Below are positions 10,345-22,898 of a stretch of DNA of 64,000 nucleotides, piece after piece; within the stretch, counting starts at the first letter, position 1; every line of letters begins with the position of its first letter. The stretch comes from Nilaparvata lugens (Eukaryota > Arthropoda > Insecta > Hemiptera > Delphacidae), in the NCBI RefSeq assembly GCF_014356525.2, contig NC_052518.1, positions 7,396,869 to 7,460,868 on the forward strand. The letters are read 5' to 3'. Made by a program: the position numbers and the translations under genes. The notes under the pieces were generated by a model that had not been told where the DNA came from, made no database searches, and saw only the letters and a list, made by a program, of their open reading frames with translations.

Positions 10345-10510
10345 AATGGAAAATATTTTTCTTGACCAATAAAATATGATTGATTATTATTAACAGGAAT
10401 GAACAATTAATATTAAATACTGATAATGATATCTACTATAGAGGTCAGTGGTAAGGCAGATGATCGGCAAACCTGTACTACTACACTCTCCAGTGACTAT
10501 ATAACGTGAA
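10345..10510. mobile_element. Degenerate half of the TATAGTGAGG MITE
   Basis: It is similar in order to the right half of 15993-16349: GAACAATTAATATTAAATAC, then CTACTATAGAGG, then GATCGGCAA and CTCTCCAGTGAC. The terminal repeat is eroded. Confidence 0.4.
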
Positions 10511-12119
10511 TCGGCCATGGCTAGTTCCAACTATTCTGCACTCGCTATAAACCTTTCCGCAACGGAGCTAAGAGAAGACTGCCCGCGTACTCAACAGAAG
10601 GAAAGAAACATAATGCCCGTCGTACTTTATAATCTCTGTACTCAACTCTAATCAAATAGTGCTGCAATAAAGGATTCAGGCATGAATCAGAGGGCAAGAA
10701 AATTTTGTTCAGTAATCACGAAAAGCGAATAAATATAATCTATATTGGAATATGCTTTTACCATAATACAGTACTCAAATCTGGACCATTAGTGTGTAAC
10801 CGTTGATATGTGATATGATTCATTCGTTGAAGATATATTTTTATCTGAGACTACGGTATAAAAAAACGGGGCTATTACAACACGTATATCATGGGCATTA
10901 GCATAGGCTTTTACCAGTGCAGTACTTAAATCTGAACCGTTGATTATGATTCATTCGTTAAAGATATCTTTTTATCTAAGATCATGCTTCAACGTAACAA
11001 GGCTATTCTATCACGTACAACATGGACAAATCAGACTCCATAATTTTACGATATCAGTACAGTTCGTATTTATTGCTTTTTCTAGTGGCATATTTTTATT
11101 TTTTATTTTTTATTCATTTATTTCATTTTTTACAATATTACAATTCACCAAGTACATATATAATAACCTCTCTAGCTATTTAGCTATTTGAGAGGTATAC
11201 AGTTAGAAAATTTACAGAAAATAATTATTTTAAAACAATTTGACATTTCCAATGAACACAAAGTCAACAAAAGAAGTTCGAAAACAGTTCAGTACAGATT
11301 GTCGGTACACTTTTTTAGCATCCCACTTTGTCACAGTATTCTGATCACAGATATCCATACAGAAGGCATTTGCTGCCAACTTGATTTTCATCGTCTCAGC
11401 CACAAATACACACAGGTTACAACCAAGATTTATCTAGTTACTCTTGCTAAAACTCATTTTGATTTTTTCATAATAATAATTATTATAACCTTACTTTCAT
11501 CAGAGTATAAACATTACAAGAAATAAACTCAACAAAAAACATTTTTTTCCTACTATTTTCAATCTTGAACCCTTAATTGCTCAAATTATACATCGTATTT
11601 TTATGTGTTTCACCATGAGTTCAAAACTAGATTAATTGTCGACTGTAGTGAATGGATAATTATACGCAAGGAGCAAAAATAATTTAGTTGGAATTAGATT
11701 TTGACACCAACTATATAAAAAGACAGGTAGCTTTTGCTAAAAAAAAAACAAAACAGTGAAAATAGGTACCTGTGAATATGTAAATAAACTAGTGACTCAC
11801 ATGAAACAGGCCCCAGATCGATCAAATTATTTTCAAATGCTCATTCTAATTTATTTATATAATTTCGGAAGGAAAATTTATAAATAGGAGGGAAATTGTC
11901 TGGGAGCTCCACATTGTAGAATCAGCCAATTCAACATATGTCTTAAACAGACATTGCAGGCCAAATTATTCTCCAATGTCTGAGCTGATTCATTTTTATC
12001 ATTCCGGGGGGAAAATCTATAAATGGAGGAAAATAATTTTCAACTTTTCCTCACTAATCCACGCCCTGATATGAACACAATAAGAGGAAATTCATATGAG
12101 GAAAACTCGAGACGAAAAT

Positions 12120-12480
12120 GGATAATTAAAGTGAAAAGAGAGAGAAATAGTGAGGAGGCTGTTGATGTGTGTGAGAGAGAGAGTATGTGAGAAAGACGGG
12201 GCAGAGACCGCATCGCGCAGTGTGTACAGTTTATAAAAACAACGCTTTCCGTTGCCATAGTTACGTATCAATATGGTCCTGCGTTGAGAGAGAGCGAAAG
12301 AGAGAGAGAGTGAGTGTGTGCACGAGAGAAATAGTTTGACGGTGTTAGCGAGGGAGAGAGTATGTGTGAGAGGGAATGACTGACCACAATAGAGTGAGAA
12401 AGTATGAGCGCCAAAGAATGTGTGAGAGAAATCGACAGTGGTTGTCTGAGTGAGAGAGAAATATTCGGCGTTCCCTACTC
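12120..12480. repeat. GA-rich low-complexity tract
   Basis: Imperfect GA/GTGA repeats surround a short GC-richer stretch (12190-12290) that includes GTTGCCATAGTTAC. Open frames here are compositional. Confidence 0.7.
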
Positions 12481-13810
12481 CAGCAACTTTATCGGTTCTC
12501 TCTTCTTATCAGCTGAAGAGTCAATCACCCTTCCTTGTCACACTCCGTCGTGGAGGACAGACAATACCTACGTTCTGAGTTCAGTTTCACCGAACTGCCT
12601 TTACATTCAACGAGTTCAATAACAACTTCAAAATTTTGTCGTTCCAAATTAATTAAGCCTCTAGAAACAATGGATAAATCCTGAAATCTCGTGGTCGGAT
12701 GACAATATAGCTTTTCATTCACTGACATGAGCATGATACATGAATAAACAGTATCAATAGAATAAGAGTGAAGTGAAACACGTGTTTTGAATTCTGTTTA
12801 TCTGAATTTAAACTTTTAGGATTCTGTCTGTCTGTATTAAAACTTTTCGCAAATGAAAATTGAGTTTGAAACCATATTATGGTGGTTAATATTATTCCAT
12901 AACACCATAAATAGAAACCGCAATTCAATTCAGAAATTAAACAATTCTTATTTGTCTTACAAAAATGACAAATCATATATCAATCTATACTCAAAATCAA
13001 TACAATATGTAGTAAATGACATCGCTTTCTCATAATTTGAAAGATATTCTGTTTCAATTTGGATAATGTGTGTAAATCTCTTGCATCAACCAATCAACTC
13101 TGATACTCTCTAGTTCAACTCAGTTAATTTTGAGAGAAATACGTTCCTTATTCTGATCATCATTTTCTTGTTATTCGTGAAATCATGTATGAAATTATTC
13201 TACTCTCGGAGAGGCATCGTGCTTTGGACAAATCTACTCGTTTTTCAATTTATACAAGCATCTAGGTTATGCGACATATTGCTGAGTTGATTTGTTTACC
13301 TAAAGTATGTGAATTGAGTACAAGAGATGTCGAGAATGAAAAATTGTAATAATTCCACAGGACAAAGCTATGAGAAGCCAAGGCATGAGAAAGTTGGGAA
13401 TATGAAATTTGATGCCTGAATATACTTCGTTGATTTGAAATGTCAACTTGTGCTGTATTAAACGTGCCATTTAATAAGAACGTGCCTTGAAACGTACGAC
13501 CGAAATGAAAAACAATTGGGAAAAGTATTATGATGAAGAAAGGCTATATAATAAAATCATTTTTGCTACACGCAGTTTGTTCTGCAACCGCTTTGGAAAG
13601 AATGTTTAATTCTGTGAAGATTCCACCTGTTGACTGGTACATTGAACTTACTGAACTCTTTATTCGAATCAGATTAAATCCTGGCGTCTTGAGTTCAAAG
13701 AGTCTCATGTAATAATTGATTTGCAGTTCATTTTGAATACTTGTTCATGCTTGCTCTAATGTGGAATCACACCTGCAATTAATCAGTATTCATGAGAAAT
13801 TAACTAGTAG

Positions 13811-14190
13811 TTCTGTGAACAGTAGACCTCACGCAGTATTCTCACCCACAAGTACCTATGGAAAAACAGCAATAGACTGGCTTCTCCACACATCTGTGTA
13901 ATCACTTGTCAGCTGATTTATGATGAATAATTCTATAGTCTGATTTTTACTCTAATATTGGCGTATGAAGGAGGCTCCTTTTTCCTTTTATATTATCCTT
14001 GGAATGCAAAATTTCCAAAAACCTTGTATATACGTCGACGCGCAATTAAAAAAGGAACATACCTGTCAAATTTCATGAAAATCTATTACCGCGTTTCGCC
14101 GTAAATGCGCAACATTTAAACATTTAAAAATTAAGAGAAATGCCAAACCGTCGACTTGAATCTTAGATCTCACTTCGCTCGGTCAATGAG
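13811..14190 (-). mobile_element. CTAG-terminated element, short subfamily, copy 1
   Basis: Read on the minus strand it starts GACCGAGCGAAGTGAG, followed by a GTCTAAGATTCAAGTCGACG-like segment, and ends with TTCACAGAACTACTAG followed by T. The same ends recur at 26875, 32696, 53609 and 55758. No coding content. Confidence 0.7.
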
Positions 14191-14540
14191 TTTACACTTG
14201 AAGCAACCAATAAATTATTTGTGGCTCCATGTGACAAAACTTGATGGATTAAAATAATAAAGTCGAAGTCATTTTCTATAACTGTAGATCCCAGTAATTG
14301 AGAAAAATAGGATTGAACCGGCCATTACTATTTCTGTGTGATTAAGATATTTTCCAAAACTCCATTTTCTACTCTCCAATATATTGATGATCTATCTTTT
14401 GAATTTCAATGATTGTAGGTTTAAAAACATTCGTTCAATGGTAGGCTAACTTCTCCTGGAGTGATAACACTGAAAGAATGTCATGGAAAAATTAGAAGAA
14501 TTGAAAACTTCTTGTATATTATTCATATAAAATTACTGGG

Positions 14541-14686
14541 TGCCGGTTGCACAAAAGCTGGTTAAATTTTAACCGTGATTAATTCCACGAGTACTAATCA
14601 GAGAAGCCGTCTTTTCAAAATTCTCTGATTGGTTCTCGTGGTATTAATCACGGTTAAAATTTAACCGGCTTTTGTGCAACCGAGCC
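14541..14686. mobile_element. CCGGTTGCACAA foldback MITE, copy 1
   Basis: Near-perfect inverted arms of about 60 bp, beginning TGCCGGTTGCACAAAAGC, with an inner CTCGTGG segment and CAATCAGAGAA. Two sister copies lie at 18731-18881 and 29215-29366. Confidence 0.85.
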
Positions 14687-14706
14687 TGAAAGTTTCTTAA
14701 ACTCAC

Positions 14707-14761
14707 CTGAGTACGATTCTTCATCATGATCATGCGGATCGGGACTTGTAGCTCGGCATTC
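14707..14761 (-). CDS. Internal exon of NOL4-like gene
   Basis: A 55-bp minus-strand exon with a strong acceptor (poly-T then CAG) and donor GTGAGT. It encodes 18 residues (ECRATSPDPHDHDEESYS) plus one base of the next codon, so it starts in phase 0 and leaves phase 1. This agrees with the ATG exon at 35241-35276 upstream and the exon at 9379-9482 downstream. The peptide is rich in Asp, His, Glu and Ser and shows no recognised domain. It sits 21 bp downstream, in genome coordinates, of a CCGGTTGCACAA foldback MITE (14541-14686). The exon is short, so the call rests mainly on splice sites and phase. Confidence 0.7.
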
Positions 14762-14904
14762 CTGAAAAAAATTGACGAATTAATATCAAACTCAGAATAT
14801 TTTGCATGAAACAAGTAGAACAAGTCATGAGACTAGATGTACTGAACAATGAACTAACTGTTTATTATGGTATTATAAAACACTTGTTGACGTGGGCTAC
14901 TTTT

Positions 14905-15075
14905 AAATTAATAAAACAAAATAAATCTTATAGCACCCTGTATTTTTTTAAAAAACTTTAAAATAGTTGAACAACTAGTTGATCAAGATGGTGTAATATA
15001 TCACCGAAACTAGTTGTTCAACTATTTAAAAAAAATAAAGGGTGCTATAAGATTTATTTTGTTTTATTAATTTAT
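14905..15075. mobile_element. Penelope-like foldback with hammerhead-like motif
   Basis: The arms AATAAATCTTATAGCACCC and their inverse enclose AAGATGGTGTAATATATCACC followed by GAAAC (14984-15010), where GGTG/CACC forms a stem directly before CGAAAC. Confidence 0.5.
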
Positions 15076-15439
15076 GGTATTATAGTATACACGTATTCAA
15101 GTTTATATTACAGACGTGTATAGTATTTATGTGTATTATATCTCTATTCTATTTAAATATGCCACTGCATCTGGCGTAGCTATATGTATATAACTTTTAA
15201 AAACTTGTTTCTCATTTGTGTTTCAGCTTTTTTAAAACTTGTGACTAAGATGACTTCATTGTTTACATGTGTGACTTGTGTGAGATAACATAAAGATTTG
15301 TGTCGTAGCAGCATACGCTAAATAATACATGTGTATTATAAAGATGACACGATACCAATTTACTAAGAAACCATGAGTTCATGATCTGTAATATATTATA
15401 ACATATCATCAATAGTCAAGTTCTTATAAAGAAAAAGAA

Positions 15440-15605
15440 AAAGAATTATAATTTATGTGTTGTTCTGAAGATGATACTGTGGTAGATATCCATATTGAAT
15501 GGAAACGACTAGATCTTGGCAAACCCACTGATTCATTGAAACAGATTGATATTCTAGTTGAAATTGTTAAACAATTATCAATCTCTAGTAAACTGAAGGT
15601 AAAAC
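15440..15605 (-). mobile_element. Penelope-like terminal fragment
   Basis: On the minus strand it follows the same order as 58690-58800: TTTACTAGAGATTGATAATT, then AATCAGTGG, then a TCCATTCAAT end. The hammerhead-like core is eroded. It creates the otherwise open frame 15455-15670, which I do not regard as a gene. Confidence 0.4.
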
Positions 15606-15646
15606 ATCGAGCAGCAGAACATATAGAATGGGTGAAGCCCTACGAT

Positions 15647-15975
15647 TGGCCATTAACTGTTGACCAATGAAGATTGAGCTCTACCGTCATTGGTCGAGAC
15701 AAGTGACACGCCAGGTATTCCAAATATGGTAATGAAAGCCGTTAAACAACAACTGAAGAAAAGAAACTAATGAAGAGAAACTTATAAACTAACAAAACCA
15801 AATGGATAATAGGAGACAAAACAGAAATAAATCATTTTGTATTTAAAGTTCATGAATTTATCTACATTGTTTGTTCTTTTAATGGATTTCTTGACCATAA
15901 TTTGGAATACCTTGGCGTGTCTTGATCAATGACAAAACTGCTCCAACTTCATTGGTCAACAGCCGATGACCAATA
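15647..15975. mobile_element. Foldback MITE, about 80-bp arms
   Basis: TGTTGACCAATGAAG and ACACGCCA.GGTATTCCAAAT occur on the left and in inverse on the right. The spacer is AT-rich and noncoding. Confidence 0.75.
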
Positions 15976-15992
15976 GCAGAGCTTCTCCTTAC

Positions 15993-16349
15993 TATAGTGA
16001 GGTCCACGTTATAAAGGCAGGTTTGATTAGCAATGGTATTGCTATCCTTGTCTATCATTCAACAAAGCAAATAGCCCTATCTCTTTCTCGCTTTACTCTG
16101 TTGCCAGGTCGTCTTTTTAACAATGTAGGATTAATAATTAATTAACAAGATATTTAATTTTAATTATGAAGAATAAAATTTATTGCTTAATAAAATATGA
16201 TCAATTATTTTAAACGAGAATGAACAGTTAATATTGCATCAATAAAGCTGTATCAGCTACCGTCTATAGAGGGCATTGACAAGACAGTGGATCGGCAACG
16301 TTGATCTCCTATCTTTCTCCACTGCCATTATGAAGTGGACCTTACTATA
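15993..16349. mobile_element. TATAGTGAGGTCCAC MITE, copy 1
   Basis: The terminal inverted repeat TATAGTGAGGTCCACGTTAT appears at the left and, diverged, at the right end, with TA at the borders as in Tc1/mariner-type MITEs. The fuller copy is at 52172-52575. Confidence 0.75.
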
Positions 16350-16974
16350 TATATTCTGCTACTCAATGCTTTTAGTTAAATAGAGATTGGTAATTGTCTA
16401 GCAACCGAAACTAATATTTCAATATGTTTCAATAAATCAGTTGTTTTTATAATATCTAATAGTTTTCATTCGTGATTAATGTTTGAAAGACAAACTTGAG
16501 ACAACGTTTGAAAACTATACTATTATGCATGATGATTAATTTTGAAGAGATCAACGGAATTTATAATTTATGACAATCTTGTTAGAAAATTTGTTTGGAT
16601 GACACCAAACTGGTAAGTGCGAATTTCCATCATGTCGATAATTTTTATTTTAAACACAGATGAGATAATTAAATGATAGATTTACATCATTATGCTAATA
16701 CATTCATAGTTTAATCGCAGCATACTGAATTCATATACTGTTCAGTTTGAGTACAACTATACTACATTAATGACATTTTGAAGTTAATTTCTACTGTACA
16801 TTATAATATAGTGTCGAATAAACCTTATAGAAGTAGTATCATTAAATTGTTAGTTATAGGTATCTGATAGGATATTTTGCATTTTGTTGTATTGCTGATG
16901 TAAACAATAAAACTTGAAATATTATAGAGTACTACTACTAATACTATTGGTATATACTACTACTAATAAGGGAA

Positions 16975-17347
16975 AGAAATGGCTTATAGACACGTATGAG
17001 ATAGAAAAATTATGTTTGACGCATCATCACGTCTAAACTACTGGACTGATTAACTTGAAATTTTGCATATAGATTCTTAAAAACCCAAGTATGGTTATAA
17101 TCTTATTTCAAACTCTTCAAGATTCCACTCGGTCAAGTTTTCAGTTTGTCAAGGTTTAAAATATGCGGAGCTAAAAATATATGTTTTGCGTTTGACGCAT
17201 CATCTTGTCTGAACTACTGGTCTCATTAACTTGAAATTTTGCAAATAGATTCTTAATCAAACAAGAATGAAATAGCCTATTTCAAACTCTTCAACATTCT
17301 AAGAGCTTCCTTCCTAGTTACCAAGTAGATTTCAAGTTACCTGCTAG
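16975..17347 (+). mobile_element. Helitron-like copy ending CTAG
   Basis: It holds two diverged units with GACGCATCATCACGTCTAAA and CTTGAAATTTTGCATATAGA, then a GTTACCTGCTAG end followed by T. The terminal hairpin seen in the 29403-29630 copy is missing here. Confidence 0.5.
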
Positions 17348-17789
17348 TGATAAATACATACACAAATCACAGTATAGCTCAATTACTCACAGTTGTACAA
17401 TAATGATTGTACTCAATATGATTGATCCATTATCTATAGAAAAGGAGCCCAGTATTCGTGACATTTGATTAGCCAAAAGCCTACCATAATGAAGGTTGTT
17501 AGCCATAGACACAATGATAACTACAGTTGCGAAGGTTTGCAGACAAAAAATGTGATTTTTGTCTGTTGATTTGTCACTTTTCGCATGGCATCATTAGTCT
17601 ATTCAACATGAGTCGGTTGGTGGGCTTTGAACTTGGTTGAACCTTGGGGTAGGAATATCATCATTTGCAGTATACCCATGCGACCGCCCATCCCTTATAC
17701 AACAACATTATCTCAAATTACGTATTTATCTCATGTCTGAATTTCCATCAATTGGGCAGTCAACAATTTTCCTCTTGTTTACCTAGTTT

Positions 17790-18240
17790 AGAAAGAGAAA
17801 TAGCGTGAGAGAAATATTAACAGAGAAGGAGAGATTGATTGGAGTGATTGTGAGACCGAAGGGATTTGGGCGTATTTGTGACAGAGGTAGTGAGTATGTG
17901 TGTGTGTGTATATGTTGATGAGCAAAAGAGAGAGTGAGAGTATATGTGTGAGAGGGAGATTGTGAGGGGGAGAATGTGAGGAGGAAATAATCAGATAGTT
18001 CGTGTTGTTTTGTGAGTAAGAAAGAGAGAGTGAGTGAGTGGTAGATGGAGAGGGATAGACTGTACGTATTTGTGAGAATAGATTAGATTGGAGAGAGAGA
18101 GAGAGAGTGAGAGATTGGATTAGATAATGCTGAGAAAGAGAGTGTAAGTGACTAGAAGACAGACAAAGAGTGAGTTTATGATATTGAGTGAGGTCTAATA
18201 TATGAGGGAAAGAGGAGGAGAGAGAGAAGAGACACGGAAC
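17790..18240. repeat. GA/GTGA-rich low-complexity tract
   Basis: Imperfect purine-rich repeats. The adjacent frames on both strands (18176-18593) are compositional, though 18330-18480 is GC-richer and not otherwise explained. Confidence 0.7.
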
Positions 18241-18730
18241 GTGTGTGTTTGTGTGTAGTTATCAACAAAGAAAGTGAACTTTGTGCATGGAAGCGCCATT
18301 TTGATAAACAAAGAGAGAAATATGTCGATAAATATGTTAGCCTCTCCATCCCTGTCATGCACAGGGAGCCGAACCTTTGGAGCAGAGGGAAAGACAGTGC
18401 TGAGGCGCTCTCCAAGGGTCAAAGGGTGGGTTTTTTTAGTAGCTTGAGGGGGTTGAAGGGTAGAGTGAGCTTTGGGTTGGGCTTGTGGCGTGTCAAAGGA
18501 AAGGATGTATCGCTCTCTCTCCTAACACTGTCTCGCTCTCACCTAAATACTGAGGAGGCTTACTCCTACTCTCTCTGCTTCTCTATACCTTAAATACACG
18601 AAATGGATTAAATACTAAATGCTGGAAAATTTCAAATATGACAATAATATTATACGATATTTGAAATTTTAAAAAAAATTGTAAACATATATGTGATGAA
18701 TGAATACAATTCAATTTCATTTGAATGTTC

Positions 18731-18881
18731 GGCCCGGTTGCACAACAGCCGGTTAAATTTTAACCGTGTATAATTTCACGAGAACCAATCAGAGAAGGTG
18801 TTTTTAAAAGACGGCTTCTCTGACTGGTTCCCGTGGAATTAATCACGGTTAAAATTTAACCGGCTGTTGTGCAACCGGCAC
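18731..18881. mobile_element. CCGGTTGCACAA foldback MITE, copy 2
   Basis: The arms GCACAACAGCCGGTTAAATT are matched in inverse at the right end. The loop carries AAGACGGCTTCTCTG, which itself pairs with AATCAGAGAAG. Confidence 0.85.
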
Positions 18882-19214
18882 TTAGTCTTGCTAAACTTTA
18901 AGGATGAGTAAACAGATTCAGAGGGTATTGGTATAATGTTATTCTCCAAAACCTCGCATATCTATTAGGAAGAACTTGAAAAAAAACTATTAAAACCCTG
19001 AACATTCATTGGAAAACATGTTAAATTGATAAACCAATATCAAATATTGATGTTCCATTTCAAAAATAGGATAATGGGTCATCTATCTTTTGTCTTGGGA
19101 CAGATCAGATATCCAGGGGCCCGGTCATACAGAGAGAGACAATACGATCCTATAGGTATTGTATCCTATAAATGAGTATTATCAGCTGATGCTATGCATA
19201 TTATATCAGTATTT

Positions 19215-19360
19215 CACTAAATAGAAACACAAATCTCAGTACCCTTTGAATTATTTAAACTAAATATTAATAATTTAATATAATTAAATTGATAATTTCA
19301 TTTTAATTCAAAATACCCTTTTTGAATTATTTTATCACAACATGTTTCTGACATTCATGC
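19215..19360. mobile_element. Penelope-like fragment, degenerate
   Basis: AAATCTCAGTACCCTTTGAA at the left and TTATTTTATCACAACATGTT at the right, as in 4756-4896, with AT-rich filler. Confidence 0.45.
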
Positions 19361-20284
19361 CATTTTTAAGTCAGTATTTCACTGTTTCTGTACAAATACA
19401 GAAAATGATTTAGCATCAGCTAATGAAGAGCGAAATGTGCGTGTTCGTGGCGTATACGTCTGTACACACCTCAACATATCAATATCATCCTAATGAATTC
19501 TGATCGCAGCTGTATGGTCGGGTCCTAACAGTAACGAGTCCTAATCTGTAGGTAATCTTACAAAAACTGCAGCTGACGGACCGAACGCATATTTGAAGTT
19601 TGAAACTATCAAATTTGTGGCAGTATGTGATGTGAAGATATGACATGTGATGTACTTTTCACATGCGAGAATATTTATAAAAGGAGATCAAAATGCAGAG
19701 AGTCTTGTACACAGCTGTTGAGTATTGGTAATGGAAAGGTCCCGTTGCTCGAACCACTAATTTTTGTAAGTTGGCGAATTTACTGTATTCTCAGAAATGG
19801 AAAAACTATACATTAATCATAACTTGATTATGATTTATAATGACGACTAAAATAAGGATATTGGAAATATATAAATACGACTTCCCTCAAATTCATTGCG
19901 GAAGAGATTCTCTTCTAAATTGTGAATAAAAAATATTAATGACAACCTCTTATTAATTGGCAATTTAACCAATCATAGTTTTGTCAACTCTAGAACTGAA
20001 AAAGTGCATTGACTATCTGCCGAGTCCGCTTCGTCTGCAAGATTTATTACGAAATATTTTTTAAATTATTTCATGGAAATATTATTGATTCGATCAATCT
20101 ACTCCAAGTCTTGAGATACCTTCAAGTAATATATCTGATGTCCAAGAGATTCTAAACTTGCAAAAGGTTGTGAATAAAGCTAGTCCCATACATACAACAA
20201 AAATTAACCACATTAGATATTACAAGCATTCAATGATGCTATAGGAATGAGAATAATCATGACTCTCATTCTGCCTTTGAATAA

Positions 20285-21290
20285 ATACAAAAAATATACA
20301 CACATTTTTTTCATTCCAGACAATTAAATGTGCCTTCAATGTTTTTATTGTATAAAATTTGTCGTTTCAGAATTATACAAGCAGAAAATTTCAAATGTAT
20401 TAAATTTGGTTATAATCAATATTCCGTTAATTGACAACCAATTGATTTTTTTCCAAGTAGGGTTCTAGGAATCCTTTTCATTTCTGACCAATTATATGAG
20501 CCTACAAATTTTTATAGTAGAAAATGTATAAAATTTGTCGTTTTGGAACCATACAAGCAGAAAATTACAAATGGATTAAATTTGGATTGAATCGATAATT
20601 CGTTAATTGACAGCCAAATAATTTTTTTCTAAGTAGGTTTAGAGAGAATCTATTTCATTTGAAAGCATGTGCCTACAAATTTTTACAGTAGAAAATGTAT
20701 AAAATTTGTCGTTTTGGAACTATAAAAGTAGAAAATTTCGAATGGTGGATTAAATTGATAATTCGTTGATTGACAGCCAATTGAATTGACAGTTTGTAGA
20801 GAATCAATTTCATTTTAGACTATGTGCCTACAAATTTTTATAGTAGAAAATGTATAAAAATTTCGTTTTGGAACCATACAAGCTGAAAATTACAATTGGA
20901 TTAAATTTTGATTTCATCGATAATTCGTTAATTGACATCCAAATTAATTATTTCCAAGTAGGTTTGTAGAAAATCCATTTCATTTCAGACCAATTATATG
21001 TGCCTACAAATTTTTATAATTATTAGAAAGTGTATAAAATTTGTCGTTTTGGAACTATACAAGTAGAACATTTCAAATTGTGGATTAAAATTTCTTCTAA
21101 GTAGGTTTTTAGGGAATTCATTTCATTTCAGACCATGTGCCTACAAATTTTTGTAGTAGAAAATGTATAAAATTTGTCGTTTTGGAACCATACAAGCAGA
21201 AAATTGCAAATGGATTTAATTTGGATTGAATCGATAATTCGTTAATTGACAGCGAATTTAATTTTTTCGAAGTAGGTTTCTAGAGAATCC
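20285..21290. repeat. Satellite-like array, 130-180-bp units, 6 copies
   Basis: TATAAAATTTGTCG or a close variant recurs at about 20351, 20527, 20698, 20853, 21033 and 21165. Each unit also carries GTGCCTACAAATTTTTATAG and CGATAATTCGTTAATTGACA. Noncoding. Confidence 0.85.
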
Positions 21291-21394
21291 AATAATATGC
21301 GTTTAGAGGAACTCTTCAAGCCTTGCAGGTGTGTAGGTGAAGAGTGTGTGTGTTAGTGTAAGTGAAGCGGTAGCGGCAGGTGGCGCGACATTGA

Positions 21395-21560
21395 CGAAAG
21401 AGTGAGAGGAGAGAGAAAGAGAGAGAAATACGAGTGAGAAAGAGTATCATGACCAGGGTGCAAGACAGGAGGGATACGACCAGGACGATATGTTTTCTTT
21501 ACGGTTGAGGAAAAGAGACAGAGACAGAAAAAGTCACTCACACACAAGTGCATGCCACGA
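21395..21560. repeat. GA-rich tract
   Basis: Purine-rich imperfect repeats; the minus-strand frame here is compositional. Confidence 0.6.
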
Positions 21561-21922
21561 TGGAAGCTGCGCTGCTGCAATAAAAGAAGAGGACCTTACT
21601 TTGTAAGAACCTGACGTCCTTGTCCCCTCCAAATGCCAACCCGGTTGTGCAACGATGACACTGGATCTCCTTAACTAGTGCCAGTGTGAGTGCTAGTGCC
21701 TAGCCTGGCCTATAGCCATTTCAATTTGGCTTTCAAAACTACCGCTGTCCTTACGAAAAAATATCCACCGCTAGGACATCCATAGAGTAGGACAGAATAA
21801 GCTAGAGTAGTCAGTAGATTACAGTATAGTGATATAGAGGAGACTAGAGACCAGAGTATACTACAGTGGAAACGAGTTGAATGTGAATATCTATAGCCAA
21901 GACAGACTTATAATATCTATAA

Positions 21923-22613
21923 AATCACTTTGTTATAGTTCAGACACTGTTTTACTTGTAAATATTTGAAAAACACTTACTTTTGTTGGAGTATAGTATT
22001 GAGGAATGCATTTCACTCCTGAAGAGGAGCTTCATCAGCCTGAGCCTCAGGCTCGAAGAAAAAATTTCTGATACTCAGGCTGGAAGAAAAAATCTTCTGA
22101 GCCTCAGACTCAAAGAAAAAATCTTCTGAGCCTCAGGCTCAAAGAAAAAATCTTCTGAGCCTCAGGCTCAAAGAGAAAATCTTCTGAGCCTCAGGCTCAA
22201 AGAAAAATCTCCTGAGCCTCAGGCTCGAAGAAAAAATCATCTCAGGCTCAAAGAAAAAATCTTCTGAGCCTCAGGCTCAAAGAAAAAATCTTCTGAGCCT
22301 CAGGCTCAAAGAAAAAGTCTTCTGAGCCTCAGGCTCGAAGAAAAAATCATCTCAGGCTCAAAGAAAAAATCTTATAAGCCTCAGGCTCAAAGAAAAAATC
22401 TTCTGAGCCTCAGGCTCAAAGAAAAAATCTTCTGAGCCTCAGGCTCAAAGAAAAAATTCTACATGAGGCTCAGGCTGATGAAGCTCCTCTTCATGAGTGA
22501 AATGCATTCCTCAATACTCCAAGAAAAGTAAGTGTTTTTTTAAATATTTACAAGTAACAAGTTTTTTTAAATATTTACAAGTAACACAGTGTCAGAACTA
22601 TAACAAAGTGATT
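21923..22613. mobile_element. Foldback element with palindromic minisatellite core
   Basis: Outer arms AATCACTTTGTTATAGTTCA and their inverse (22590-22613) are followed inward by TTACTTGTAAATATTT, AGTATTGAGGAATGCATTTC and AGCTTCATCAGCCTGAG, each mirrored on the other side. The loop (about 22045-22455) is a 29-bp tandem array whose unit contains the palindrome GAGCCTCAGGCTC. No transposase. Confidence 0.8.
22045..22455. repeat. 29-bp minisatellite of small palindromes, about 14 units
   Basis: The unit is CTGAGCCTCAGGCTCAAAGA followed by AAAAATCTT. Each unit folds as TGAGCCT-C-AGGCTCA. Some units are shortened (ATCATCTCAGGCTC), and a higher-order pattern of long and short units is visible. Confidence 0.9.
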
Positions 22614-22898
22614 ATATAGTGTTTCGTCATGGAAAGCAACATCAATCTATAAAATGATAAAGAATGAGATAGAATTGCTTAGGATGGAGTTAAGAAAATA
22701 ATAGTAGGATAGTCAGTAGATTACAGTACAGTAGTGTAGAGGAGACTAGAGACTGGAGAAGAGTATAGGCTACTACAGTGGAGACGAGTCAGGATATCCT
22801 TGGAATAGGATAGATATAGAATAAAATAGGATTGGTTAGGATAGAGTTAGAGTTGAGAAAATTATACAGAATAAGCTAGAAATTGATTGGGATGGAAT

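Larger units (their letters stand above)
9483..14706 (-). other. Intron of the NOL4-like gene
   Basis: AT-rich sequence holding a retroposon 3' end with hairpin (9707-9739), a degenerate TATAGTGAGG-family MITE piece (about 10345-10510), a GA-rich tract (12120-12480), a CTAG-terminated element (13811-14190) and a foldback MITE (14541-14686). Between 10.6 and 12.0 kb and between 12.5 and 13.8 kb I see only unremarkable AT-rich DNA. Confidence 0.55.

Noticed and set aside
12245..12275. GTTGCCATAGTTAC, similar to an RFX X-box
   Set aside because: It differs from the consensus in one half-site, and nothing links it to a gene.
15455..15670. 71-codon frame with plausible amino acid mix
   Set aside because: It overlaps a Penelope-like terminal fragment and the arm of a foldback MITE.
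21600..21680. Possible extra minus-strand exon with donor GTAAGG
   Set aside because: The frame required by the neighbouring exons has a TAG stop and no acceptor is convincing; part of it resembles the CCGGTTGCACAA MITE arm.
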